A stretch of 64,000 bases of DNA from Rhynchopus sp. YZ270_cl-10 (GCA_964035575.1 OZ037833.1:2418001-2482000), one strand, 5' to 3'. Positions 41,812 to 52,322 are shown, counted from the stretch's first letter. The notes: generated from the sequence alone by a model not told the origin. Numbers and translations are program-made.

Positions 41812-43098
41812 ATGGTGTTGCAGCTAGAGGCGGAGGGTGATAATGTTATGTACTGTTCTGCGATAAGCACTGCACCGCCCACCCCTACCACACGGTTACG
41901 CAAGGCGGAGGAGGGGGTATTTGAGTCCTCCTCTGGATCGCAGTCTTCTTCTGGCTCTTCTGAGCCTTCTTCTCCTCCTCAGATTCCTCAGGTGCAGAGT
42001 ATTGAGGAATTTTGCGCGCTTCTGAAGGATTGGGAGGCACAAAACTACTATGACATAAAAACGAAATATTCCAAGGCAATTGACGGCGTACAAACCCCTC
42101 CATTGGAAACACCAGAGGACTCCTTGGAGGATTGGGAATTCCGTACATTTGCCTTTTTTATTGCGTTTTTTAAGAGGTGGTATGCATTTTACCCTTCCTT
42201 CAAAAAGCAAGATGGATTAGAATTTACCCGCAGATTCGCATGGTTATACCACCAAAACCCGGCAGGGTTGCAGTTTGTTACTACATTTCCTGGGGTAGAG
42301 ATTTGCCGGCAATTTGTAACGTTAAATGGAATGAAAATGGATGATCCGGCCTCAAAATCTGTAGCAGAATCTTGGATGGCGGAGATTGGGGAGAGAATGA
42401 AGGATTTTATTGTCCCTGAGGTAGGTTTTCGGAATTTCAATGAGTTCTTTGCGAGGAAGATTAAACCGGAGGCGAGGCCAATCAGTCGGGCAGACGATCC
42501 GGCTATATTGTGTTCCCCAGCAGATTCTATTGTGAATATGGTTGTGAACGATCTTACCCTGCACAAAAGCGACATTCCGGTCAAAACCGTTGAGCTTTCT
42601 TTGTACAACCTGCTCAGTGGATCTGACTATGCTGCACGCTTTGTCGGAGGCTCGGCAATGTCGTGTATTCTAATGCCCGATGACTACCACCGTTTTCATG
42701 CTCCAGTTGCAGGGAAGGTAGTTGCCGCGACTGATGATATTGCAGGAGGGCTCTTCGAATTTCCGGATCTACCACAATTTATGAACAAAGGCAATGTTGC
42801 AGGTGGACAAGATTGTTCAGCGTTTGAACGGTTCAGGAGGGGCTATGTCATCATCGAAACAGAGAAATTTGGGTATGTCGGGATGGTGCCTGTTGGGTTG
42901 ACCTCTGTTGGTAGTGTGGTCTTGACAGAAAAGTTTCGGGACATCGGAGAAGGTGTGCCTATCACGAAAGGAGAAGAAATTGGGTACTTCCAATACGGCG
43001 GGAGTCTGTGCATTCTCCTCTTCGAAAAGGGTGTCTTCCCGTCCGTGAGAATACCCCAGGGGCAGATGCTCGGATCGCTCATTGAGAAGACAGATTAA
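41812..43098 (+). CDS. Phosphatidylserine-decarboxylase-like enzyme, paralogue 1
   Basis: 428 residues. The C-terminal half matches the pyruvoyl-dependent decarboxylase family: FFARKIKPEARPIS, CSPADS with catalytic Asp238, the YHRFHAP box with His293/His296, and YFQYGGSLCILLFE with Ser398, the expected self-cleavage residue that becomes the pyruvoyl group. The Asp-His-Ser set is complete, though the usual GST appears as GGSL. An N-terminal domain of about residues 60-200 (RWYAFYPSF, FVTTFPGVEICRQFVTLNG) resembles the extension of soluble PSD-like enzymes such as fungal PsiD-type amino-acid decarboxylases, so the substrate may be phosphatidylserine or a free amino acid. No membrane span or targeting signal. 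Residues 35-60 are Ser-rich. Codon use is more A/T-rich than in the second copy at 55512. Confidence 0.88.
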   Translation: MVLQLEAEGDNVMYCSAISTAPPTPTTRLRKAEEGVFESSSGSQSSSGSSEPSSPPQIPQVQSIEEFCALLKDWEAQNYYDIKTKYSKAIDGVQTPPLETPEDSLEDWEFRTFAFFIAFFKRWYAFYPSFKKQDGLEFTRRFAWLYHQNPAGLQFVTTFPGVEICRQFVTLNGMKMDDPASKSVAESWMAEIGERMKDFIVPEVGFRNFNEFFARKIKPEARPISRADDPAILCSPADSIVNMVVNDLTLHKSDIPVKTVELSLYNLLSGSDYAARFVGGSAMSCILMPDDYHRFHAPVAGKVVAATDDIAGGLFEFPDLPQFMNKGNVAGGQDCSAFERFRRGYVIIETEKFGYVGMVPVGLTSVGSVVLTEKFRDIGEGVPITKGEEIGYFQYGGSLCILLFEKGVFPSVRIPQGQMLGSLIEKTD

Positions 43099-43557
43099 AA
43101 AGATTTTTTTTTATACATTTTACCGTGCTGATTAATATTGGATAAATTTAGACTTTACGGGGGGAAAAAATGGACCTTTTAAGGAGCGCTTCGGTCCATC
43201 GAAGCCCCTCATAGGTTCAGCAAACTTCCCGTAATATCTTCTTTTTGTACAATACTATTATAAGCACAGTATTGTACGCGTGAACGATAAAAACCAGACT
43301 AGAATGATGCTATGAAACTATAAAACTACCCTTTTTTTCATCCTTTAAATAATTGTTGCTTCGACTCAGATTGATTTTAGTGGTAAAAAAAAACGCCTTT
43401 TTTTCTTGAGTTGAGGACGTCAGAATATTATTTTTTGTCTATTTCTTCAACAACAAAAGCCCGTCAGACAACGTTGTGTGTATGTGTTCTCAATTGACCC
43501 TACCTTCTTGGTAATGGGGTTTTTTTTGTTCCAGCGCGATACTGATAAGAGGTAAAT

Positions 43558-43587
43558 ATGTGTGTGCACGAGAGGCACATTCATCTT
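43558..43587 (+). repeat. Class A stem-loop cassette
   Basis: GTGTGCACGAGAGGCACA with consensus loop, then TTCATCTT. TGTGC/GCACA replaces CTAAGC/GCTTAG, a clear two-sided change. Confidence 0.8.
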
Positions 43588-44003
43588 TGCAAAACCTTGG
43601 CTGCGAGATTTTGTTGAGAATAGAAATTCAGACACACCTACCTTAACCTGCTCTTGTATCCTTTCCCCCTCTTCTGGTATTTGGTTTATAGTTTCATGGT
43701 GTCCTAAGCAGTCTGCGTTTTTGAAGTTGTGTTTGCAAAAAAAAGCTTCATTTTTTTTTTTCTCTCGAATTTAAAAAAGTCCTTGTACCTTCTCTTTGGA
43801 AAGGATATGGATCGATTTGTCCCCATTATAATCCCTGATTTTTTTTTGAAATCTCGACATCTATTTTTCACAAATGCAAAAATAATTTTTGACCCACATG
43901 AAAAACTAATTAATTTTAGTAACGAAAAATGAGTCTCAGCAACAGAGAGCCCCTTTCTCTCAAGGCTCGCCTTCGTTACTGTACTAAATTTTTTTTTTTA
44001 TAT

Positions 44004-44086
44004 CTACAAGCGTTAACTTAAAGGAGAAACAGTTTCCTCCGATACGGTCGCCAATCACCCCTTGGGTAATTGAGCGCAGTCAACAA
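44004..44086 (+). repeat. Class H cassette
   Basis: GGAGAAACAGTTTCCTCC hairpin, CGATACGGTCGCC, CACCCCTTGGGTAATTGAGC. Pairing segments kept relative to the 23.9-kb copy. Confidence 0.65.
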
Positions 44087-44198
44087 AAATAACCTTTTTT
44101 CCTTTTTAGTTACCCATCAGAGTGCCGTTTTTTTTCTCTTTCCGACAAAGAATAATGGATACTTCCTCATGGAAGACAATGGGCCGTTTTTTTTTATC

Positions 44199-44233
44199 AA
44201 GGTGACTAAGCAAATGAGGCTTAGATTCATCTT
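44199..44233 (+). repeat. Class A stem-loop cassette
   Basis: AAGGTGACTAAGCAAATGAG then GCTTAGATTCATCTTA. Intact inner stem. Confidence 0.75.
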
Positions 44234-44264
44234 ACAAACCTTTCTTTTTTACATAACGACTGCA

Positions 44265-44296
44265 AGGTGACTAAGCGAGAGAGTTTGTGTACCTTC
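44265..44296 (+). repeat. Class A stem-loop cassette, divergent
   Basis: AAGGTGACTAAGCGAGAGAG then TTTGTGTACCTTC. The 3' side has diverged, but AAGGT still pairs with ACCTT. Confidence 0.5.
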
Positions 44297-45294
44297 AGCA
44301 ACACAAAAAGCGCAAAAATAAGATACACTCATTTTTCTAAGCTTAGCCTGACATGTGGCAAACAAGAAAACATTGCAACAAGTTGGCGACTATTAAATAT
44401 CACCAACATGCACCTTTGTTCATCCAAGATAAAAAAAACAAAAGAAACAAACAGATGTAAGCAATCAAGACAGCGCTTCTGCATAACAAATGATAGAGTC
44501 GATGTCGATAGCTAACTTTTATATTTTACTTCGTGCCTGATAGACAAGCAATGGCGAGTATGGGCAGCCAACCCATTCCGACCAAGGGCAAGCTTGGGCG
44601 ATGAACCCATTAAGACCCACAGGGCGAGCCGGGATATATACCCGAGCCGACCCTGCCCCCAACCCCCAACCCCCTGCCGAGCCGAGCCGAGCCGAGCGAG
44701 TGTGCCGAGCCGAGCCGAGCAGAAAAGACTTGATCGACCAGAGTTACAAAGTTTCTTCATAAAAAAAGCTAAAAAAATGGTTGAAGATTAAAATCTACTA
44801 ACAACCTGCAAACCACCTGTGTCACTATTATGCTGACTATCGACCCACGTGGCGAGTCAGTAGTGGCGTTATATTTGACCCTTTTTTTAACAAAGTACCC
44901 TGCTATATGCAGAGTAACTGCCTTGGATGAGGTGAGCTACGATCATCCGAAAATATAAAACAAGTTTTTTTTGAACATGATCCACTTTTATTTTTGCAAT
45001 TTTGATTTTTTCATTCTTTTACAATGTAGGTTTCGAAAACTGTCTGGGCCTTGAGCGACAGCGGAACACTAACTACAAGTCCACAGAGGGTCATGCACTG
45101 ATGAAGTCCACCTCTGTTTACAACTAATGTATGCGTTTAGGACTGAAACATGGACTTGTGGTACAGATGTACCACCCTACAAAAACTTTTGAATATGCAT
45201 ATTTACAAAAAAACAAAAACAAAACAAAAAGGATCCAAAAATACAACAAAAAAGATTGATGAATAACCAATGTTCAAAACATTAAGTAATCTAA

Positions 45295-45328
45295 TCAGAC
45301 TAAGCGAGAGAGGCTTAGGGTCATCTTA
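45295..45328 (+). repeat. Class A stem-loop cassette
   Basis: AGACTAAGCGAGAGAGGCTT then AGGGTCATCTTA. Intact inner stem. Confidence 0.7.
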
Positions 45329-45455
45329 CAAAGAAAAAATTCTTTCTGTTTCTCTTCTTTCTTCCCCAAATCTAACTGGTGTTTCCCTCCCCCTCTCCCA
45401 TTGATATCCCCACACTTTTTTCCCCCAGAGAATGTGACATTGTTTTTTTTTCAAA

Positions 45456-45495
45456 ATGTGTGTGTGTGTGTGTGCACGCGAGGCACACTTCATTT
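45456..45495 (+). repeat. Class A stem-loop cassette with GT run
   Basis: A GT dinucleotide run leads into GTGTGTGCACGCGAGGCACA then CTTCATTTTAC. GTGTGC pairs with GCACAC. Confidence 0.7.
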
Positions 45496-45874
45496 TACAA
45501 TTTTTTTAAAAGTTAATTTTCAGACGTCCAGCAAACGGTGGTGTAAAAAAAAAACCCACCAATTTTTTTTGACTCCCTCGACTTCACCAACTTTTTTTTT
45601 CCGAACCAACGTTTTGTTGGACGTCTGTACTTTCATTAACACCCTGGTTTGTCCCTCCCCTCATATCTCTCTCCCCTCTCAATTAAGCTTGTTTGAGCAG
45701 CTTTGCTGCGTATCTGGGGGGTAGGCTTGTAGATACAAAAGGCCTCCCTCCTTCCCCTAACATTTGGTTGACTGAACACAGAGACGCAGGTGCATCGTAC
45801 CAACCTTTTTAGTGTTGGATCTACCAAATCTCCTTTCCGTATTTTTATAATTACGGCATTCAGACAGCTTTTTT

Positions 45875-45906
45875 AAGATGTGTATGCACGAGAGGCATGC
45901 TCATCT
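45875..45906 (+). repeat. Class A stem-loop cassette
   Basis: AAGATGTGTATGCACGAGAG then GCATGCTCATCT. Loop and outer stem are consensus; the inner stem is GTATGC/GCATGC with one G-T pair. Confidence 0.8.
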
Positions 45907-46699
45907 CACAAAGTACATTATTTGCCTTCTCTTTCTGAAGAGGAAGGATTGGTTTTTGTCGATAATCAAGGAATCTTGTATTACCTGCGGATGCATAGGA
46001 GCTGTTCGATGCCCCATGTGCACCAGTGGCTACTGCAAACTAGAGTCTTCATTGTGTAGACAGCCTTCTTAACCGTTTTGTTCAGCATCGTATTTTTAAG
46101 GAAACCAAGAAATACCAATGTATTTTTCGACCTTCTGTCGAAATTATCACAGTATATTATACTATAGTAGTACAGTTGCCACTAGTTGGCTCGGATCACT
46201 TTACCCCCTTTTCTTAAACATTATTGTGTTGCAAAATAAAGGGGGGACCCGTCGATTATTTACCTATTTTGGTGTGTTCCGGGGTATCGGAAAATACAAA
46301 TTTTCACCAATCTTCACCAATCTTCACAAGTTTTCACAAGTTTTCACAACATAATTTTTGGCCATTTTTTTGTGAAGAATTGTGAAGAGTTGTGAATAGT
46401 TGTGAAGAGTTGTGAATTGAAATGAAAATTTGGATGAAAAAAACACAGATGTTGTGAAGATTTGTGAAGAGTTGTGAACAGTTGTGAAGAGTTGTGAATT
46501 GGAGGGAAAAAAAGGGGGGTGTTTTTTTCCAGGGTTTTTGCAGGACTGGTCAGGTAAAGTGTGCTGTGCAGAGGGCTAGCTAGCGTGGGTCTGTGAGTCA
46601 AGCTGGCCGTACCACCCCACCCCCTGTGCGGAGGAGGACGACGGAAGTCCGCGGCGTGTTCGTTTGTTGCCTTTTTTTTTTTCAACATGTTCACAACTC

Positions 46700-46820
46700 T
46701 CAAGAAAGTAGCGTACCGTGCGCCTGCGACGCAGCTAAAAATTACTAGCGGTAGCCCACAGCTCTACCCGAAATGTTGCGTACCGTGGCTTCGCTAGAAA
46801 AGTTTTGTACCAGTGGCACT
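46700..46820 (-). repeat. F1 repeat, reverse orientation
   Basis: GTAGCGTACCGTGCGCCTGC and GTTGCGTACCGTGGCTTCGC, the complements of the F1 landmarks. Lies inside the composite element. Confidence 0.75.
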
Positions 46821-46976
46821 ACCACTTGTTTCCCTGTTTTTTGTACCGTTTTACTCAAAACACAGCTGGGCGCAACTAGCACCATACTCACCTGAACTGT
46901 GCCTATATTAGGCACAATTTCAGCACACTTTCAGCACAAGTACACACACGTACACGTCGGGGCCATATGTAGTGTA

Positions 46977-47175
46977 GTACTGTACTGTACTGTACTGTAC
47001 TGTACTGTACTGTACTGTACTGTACTGTACTGTACTGTACTGTACTGTACTGTACTGTACTGTACTGTACTGTACTGTACTGTACTGTACTGTACTGTAC
47101 TGTACTGTACTGTACTGTACTGTACTGTACTGTACTGTACTGTACTGTACTGTACTGTACTGTACTGTACTGTAC
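46977..47175 (+). repeat. TGTAC pentamer microsatellite
   Basis: About 39 perfect TGTAC units; each contains the palindrome GTAC. Confidence 0.95.
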
Positions 47176-47594
47176 TGTGTACTGTGTACTGTGTACTGTG
47201 TACTGTGTACTGTGTACTGTGTACTGTGTACTGTGTACTGTGTACTGTGTACTGTGTACTGTGTACTGTGTACTGTGTACTGTGTACTGTGTACTGTGTA
47301 CTGTGTACTGTGTACTGTGTACTGTGTACTGTGTACTGTGTACTGTGTACTGTGTACTGTGTACTGTGTACTGTGTACTGTGTACTGTGTACTGTGTACT
47401 GTGTACTGTGTACTGTGTACTGTGTACTGTGTACTGTGTACTGTGTACTGTGTACTGTGTACTGTGTACTGTGTACTGTGTACTGTGTACTGTGTACTGT
47501 GTACTGTGTACTGTGTACTGTGTACTGTGTACTGTGTACTGTGTACTGTGTACTGTGTACTGTGTACTGTGTACTGTGTACTGTGTACTGTGTA
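47176..47594 (+). repeat. TGTGTAC heptamer microsatellite
   Basis: 59 perfect TGTGTAC units follow the pentamer array with no interruption. One extra TG turns one unit into the other. Confidence 0.95.
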
Positions 47595-48036
47595 AAAACC
47601 ATAGGGGGGACCCTATGGATTTCCGATGTCCGAGTTTGAGGACCAAAAATTCCATTAAAGCAAGAATTTTTAACTTTGGAGTATCTGTGGTACTCTCATA
47701 TTTTTTCCTAACTCGCACAAAATTTCTAAAAACGGTGTTAATAATCCCCACCAAAAAGGCGGATAAGACGAAAGGAGACGAAGTAACCGCCAAGGACTCA
47801 CCAGTGCGTCGATCCATAATGTGTGAGAGATGCAAAACAACCACCGCCATAATGGAATTAACCTGTAGGTTAACCTCACACAGGACAGTCTCGTCGCCCA
47901 CAAAGGTCAATAATACACTCCGGATTTTGGGGACAATTTTTGACCGAAATGGGCCGCCTATTAGTGACCGGGCTCATATTTTCCGAAATTTAAGAGGTCA
48001 TAAAATTGTCCAATTTTCAACGTCGGCCCCACCACT

Positions 48037-48723
48037 CATACTTGGACCGCCCGAAATATATTTCGGGCATTTCGGGCGGATTAGGGGCGGATTTCGGGCG
48101 ATTTTGTGCGCCCGAATTTGCCCGAAAACGCCCGAAATGCAGATTTCGGGCGGATTCGGGCGCTTTTTCCTTAGTGAAAACCGACTAGGTAGGTTTCTAT
48201 TCATTTTTGCAAAAAACTTTTTATATTTGGAAATATTTGATGTCAAATCTGTCAAAATAAGCAAGAATCGAAAACTTTTGTACACCTGAGTGCACTTTGG
48301 GAATCACCACCAAACACGGGTTTTCTGACTATCATGTGCTTATTCCCACCCAAAACACACTATGAACCGGGGTTTCACCATTTTTTCGTATTTCAAGGTG
48401 AATTTTTGTGAATTGTCGGGTCACAGGGTGGTTCTGACCCATTCTCGGGGTGTTTCGGACTTTTTGCTCAATTTTTTTTTCTTTGAACAAATTTTGTGCC
48501 AATCTTTCAAATAAAGCGTAAAATTTTTACACTGGTGGCATGCTTCCCAGCACACATAAGATACTCCAGTGCACCGATTGTGCGCCCGAATTCGCCCGAA
48601 TTACGTATAAATTCCCTTTAAAACGCCCGAAATATATTTCGGGCACATTTCGGGCGCTCGGGACCCGCGCCCGAAAAATCCGCCCGAATTCGCCCGAAAT
48701 TTTTTTCGGGCGGTCCAAGTATG
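48037..48723. mobile_element. 687-bp inverted-repeat element, 6-bp target duplication
   Basis: Ends CATACTTGGACCGCCCGAAA and its complement (about 32 bp with a few mismatches). ACCACT is duplicated at 48031-48036 and 48724-48729. Both ends are packed with GCCCGAA/TTCGGGC motifs in both orientations. No coding sequence. Nested within the composite element. Confidence 0.8.
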
Positions 48724-49243
48724 ACCACTGCACGGGGATCCCAAAAATGCAATCCAAGTCAAAAAGTTGAAAAAAAAACACACCTAAAAACACATGGCCC
48801 AAGAATGGCCCAAAAGGGTCCAAATCGTCCCGTCAGCCGCACCATTTTAGGCACTTTTTGCACATAGAACCTCCTGTGTTGCCAACCAACGTCCTCCAAA
48901 AGGTGTCCTGTACCTACCTGGGTACCTGGGTGCCCAGGCACCACCCAGACTTCGCCAACTTCACAACTCTTCACAACTCTTCACAACTCTTCACAACTCT
49001 TCACAACTCTTCACAACTTTTCACAACTCTTCACAACTCTTCACATACACGTTTTTGTGAAAATTTGTGAAGAGTTGTGAAGAGTTGTGAAGAGTTGTGA
49101 ATTGAAATGAAAATTTGTATTTTTCGATACCCCGGAACACACCATATTTTAATATTTACCTTCGTGTATTATTTACCTTTTTAATGCCAAACATTGTATT
49201 ATTTACCTTTCGTGTATTATTTACCTTTTGAATTGGCATTTAA

Positions 49244-49432
49244 TTAATTAATTTTCCGCCCCGCTTTTTTTGGGTGAAGTTCTGAGGCACTGGACGTGTC
49301 GCTGAAGCTCTCAACGTCCAGGTCCAGGCTCGCCACGCTTGCCTCGTCGAGGCCGACGACCATCTCGCAGCGGCCACGGCGCACCTCATCCCACTGGTGG
49401 TTCAGCTCTGCAAGGGTCGAGGCGTTCAACAT
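49244..49432 (-). pseudogene. Captured gene 5' end inside the composite element
   Basis: Minus-strand frame of 62 codons starting at 49432: MLNASTLAELNHQWDEVRRG, then RCEMVVGLDEASVASLDLDV, ending in KKAGRKIN. Codon use is GC-rich like host genes. On the minus strand it is preceded by a C/T-rich leader, just like the real genes here. On both sides are A/T-rich TATTATTTACCTTT units. It looks like a host gene's leader and first exon part taken up by the element. I do not recognise the source gene, and it may or may not be translated. Confidence 0.45.
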
Positions 49433-49842
49433 GACGGCGAGAGGGGTTCCGGGGAGGGGGAAGGGCGGGGTGTGAAAATGTGTTGTGCAGTGAGTCGGGG
49501 GTCTAGTGGGTGTGCATCGAAAACAGGACCGTTTACCCGCAATAGGTCAAACCGTATATTATTTACCTTTTGAATTAATAAAGTCCAAATATTGTATTAT
49601 TTACCTTCCATGTATTATTTACCTTTCGCGTATTATTTACCTTTCGTGTAATATTTACCTTTTCAAAAGGTAAATAATCGACGGGGCCCCCCTTTAGGCG
49701 GTCGGCGCGATTGGGGAAAAAGCGAATCTGCTTTTTATTGTTTAGTAAGTGTTGAAACCGTGTCATGAATCTGATCTAGGGTTTTTGCCTGCGGCTTTGC
49801 GCACAAAACAAACGGTGTGTCCTATTTTTTATTGTCTTTCAG

Positions 49843-49877
49843 AAGGTGACTAAGCACAGCTTTTTTAGGATCATCTT
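49843..49877 (+). repeat. Class A stem-loop cassette
   Basis: AAGGTGACTAAGCACAGCTT then TTTTAGGATCATCTTGC. Follows TTGTCTTTCAG; the inner stem 3' side has changed. Confidence 0.65.
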
Positions 49878-50507
49878 GCCAACATTTTCTGTACTTCGTT
49901 GGCGCTCTACCAGGTATTTATTTATTTATTTATTTTTTAAAACTGAGGAGTGCTGTCGCAGCTCCACAAAGGAAAGCAGATATTTGAACGCAACCAAACG
50001 TGAGCCCTTCTGCATTCAGAAGCGCGTCCAATCGGTCGCAATATTTGCAAAAATTTTCCAATATATTTGATGCGGTTTCTCTCCGAAGACCTGGGTGATA
50101 TGAGAGTAGAGAGCCTCTTGGTGGATCGATTGTCCTCCTGGGGGTGCAATATACTTAACCCTTTATTCTCTGAGTGTTCTTTTTCACTTTTACATTGTTT
50201 TTTTGAAACCTTTTACCATTCCCTTTAGGGAACGGAGCATGCACGGTCCTAGAATCTCCACGAAAATGGAGTCGGCGGACTTAAAAGGAAGGTGTCTTCC
50301 TAAACGTGCACATTCATTGTTCAAGATTGTTTTTTCACCTCGTGGTTTAGGTATCAATCACTTTAGTGTTGTCTTTCGACTTCTCTCCAGGTTGCCTAGC
50401 CACAGCGGTGCACTATCAACTTCGCTTTTGTTTGATAGGGTGTCTGTGCCTGTGAGGCTAGCTCTGCATCAAGTTTTCTTTACGTTTAACCTTCGCAGCA
50501 CTCCAGG

Positions 50508-50570
50508 GGTTCGATGGCACATGGAGCGTCAACGTGCCTGTATCCCAGAGGCGTTTGTACTAGCCACTTC
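50508..50570 (+). repeat. Class B cassette, divergent
   Basis: GGGGTTCGATGGCACATGGA, GTGCCTGTATCCCAGAGGCG and TTTGTACTAGCCACTT. Keeps the opening hairpin segment and the GAGGCGTTTG block. Confidence 0.5.
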
Positions 50571-51169
50571 CCTTGTGTTGCTCTGATACGGTCAGCAGGT
50601 CATTGCACTTCCTAAAGGAGTGTTCCCCGTTGATACGTCAGGCCCAGGGGCTTCTTTTTGCATCTGAATTAAAAAAGCTTTAAACGTTTCGATTACGATT
50701 TTTGTTCAAAATGAAACCAGCATTTTATTCAAAACGAACGGTCCAATTCTTCTTTTGGATGTGTCCGTGTACTACCACCTTTGTCCACTACATTGCTGCG
50801 TTTTCCAGCAACCTAACTACAACTTGAACTCAATCATCTCTCCTCGCTCGCTCTCTCTCACTCTCTCTTTCTTTAATCACATCTTCATTGTGGAGACACC
50901 CGAGCATGCATCTCCCGATCTACACTACATTCCCCCCTCTTCACCTTGCGCACTGTGATTAGCAACCAACAAAGCAAGCCAACGTTTGATCTCAGGCAAC
51001 AAGCCTTTCCCCCCCTTTTGAAGCAGAGTTTGACTCCTATTTGGCTGCGTTCAACGAAAAGCACTGTCTTTACAGAGATCAGTTGGAGGTTATTGTTTGG
51101 TTTTATGCGTGCACACAAATGAGGGAGATGCATTTTTGAGTTCTTTTTTTTTTTTTTTTCAGTGGCAGT

Positions 51170-51971
51170 CAGGGTATAAGCTTGGATTTTGGATTTTTTC
51201 CAGAATTAGGTTTTGAAATTTTTTTTTTGGTGGGGTTATAGCAGGGTATTATATAGCCCCCCTAGCCCCCACCAAAAAGGTGGTTTTGTGTGAGGCAGTC
51301 ATTTTTTTCTGTGGGGGAAACGAAGCGAAAAATTTTCTCGGTATTTTGTGACCACGGCAAACCACCCCAACCCTGCGGAAAAGCCTCCCCTCCTCTGTGC
51401 AACCTTGGTAGCTTTCAGCCACTGGTGATCCGCAATCCGTAGTGGGTGTCAGCCTTATTGTCGGTAACCTCAATACATTTACAAGAAACGGTGGCCATGG
51501 CACCCAAAGGTTCCTGGCGAAGCCACGGTATGCAACATTTCTAAAATCGCGCTTTAAAATTGCACTATTTTACAGGCAAACAATGTCATGGGAAGGGTGT
51601 GAAAGCTTGCGCCGCAGGCGCACGGTACGCTACTTTTATTCTTTTCGCCACATCTTTTTTCTCACTCATAGTTGGGTTTTTCAAGCTCCGTCCGTCAAAT
51701 GGAGCTCAACGAACCCTTTTTTGCGGAGCAAAAAAGGAAAAATGGCGCCGCAGGCAAAAAAAATTTAAGGTACAGCCTGGATGGTGCGGTCAGCAACCCA
51801 GTTCCCAAGGGTACTGCGTACTCCCGTGGTTCAACCACGGTTCTTTCCCCCATATTTCCCCCCCCCCCCCCCCCCCCGAAATCCAAATCTATATATATTT
51901 TTTTTTTTTTCCCCGAAAAATTTCAGAATTAGGTTTTTGAACCTAATTCTGAGTACCAAGCTTATACCCTG
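51170..51971. mobile_element. 802-bp hAT-like non-autonomous element
   Basis: Termini CAGGGTATAAGCTTGG and CCAAGCTTATACCCTG are exact inverted repeats of 16 bp. GTGGCAGT is duplicated at 51162-51169 and 51972-51979; 8-bp duplications and CAGGG-type ends are typical of the hAT superfamily. A secondary inverted segment AGAATTAGGTTTT lies inside each end. The interior holds an F1 repeat (about 51480-51640) followed by an F2 repeat (51715-51840), which suggests that the scattered F1 and F2 pieces derive from this element family. No transposase. Confidence 0.8.
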
Positions 51972-51973
51972 GT

Positions 51974-52024
51974 GGCAGTGCCTGCGTCCCTGAGGCGTTT
52001 GTACTATCCTATACTATAACTTCA
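51974..52024 (+). repeat. Class B cassette, interrupted by the hAT-like element
   Basis: GGCAGTGCCTGCGTCCCTGA then GGCGTTTGTACTATCC and AACTTC. The element inserted at its 5' edge, between a T tract ending CAG and the cassette. Confidence 0.6.
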
Positions 52025-52322
52025 CTTATTTCCTTGCCTGTTGATGCACATCTGCACAAGAGGTCTTATCTCCTGGTTTCTAATTTTTTTTTCTCTCGAA
52101 AGATACACCTGCAGATGGGGTATGTCCATCTCTCCAATTTTTCTTTGTTCTTCTTGCTATCTAGAGAGAGTGGTCTATAATCAAACAAAAATTATTTGTT
52201 CTTCTTCGATGGACCCCCAACCGGGTATTTTTCCATTTGTGATTTACGTGGTGTTGCGACATCTTACTTATTTTCTCGTTTTCCCTCAGGATCTGCTTTC
52301 AACGAAACGATCTTCTTTTCTC

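Larger units (their letters stand above)
46237..49696. mobile_element. 3.46-kb composite inverted-repeat element
   Basis: The ends TAAAGGGGGGACCCGTCGAT (46237) and ATCGACGGGGCCCCCCTTTA (ending 49696) are inverted, about 30 bp, continuing ATTATTTACC. TA lies at both edges. A further inverted match joins 46270-46315 to 49095-49165 (GTGTGTTCCGGGGTATCG). In order inside: TTCACAA/TTGTGAA short-repeat hairpins, a reverse F1 repeat, a TGTAC/TGTGTAC microsatellite, a nested 687-bp element, more TTCACAACTC repeats, then a segment with TATTATTTACCTTT units around a gene-like minus-strand fragment. No transposase seen, so a non-autonomous composite. Confidence 0.7.

Noticed and set aside
44515-44740. 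GC-rich stretch with GAGCC pentamers as a possible SINE or gene
   Set aside because: No A/B boxes, no open frame with protein character; simple pentamer expansion explains most of it.
46899-48289. Open frames of 134-370 codons on both strands over 46.9-48.3 kb
   Set aside because: They exist because the TGTAC and TGTGTAC arrays lack stop codons; translations are periodic (VYCVLCT, HSTQYTV).
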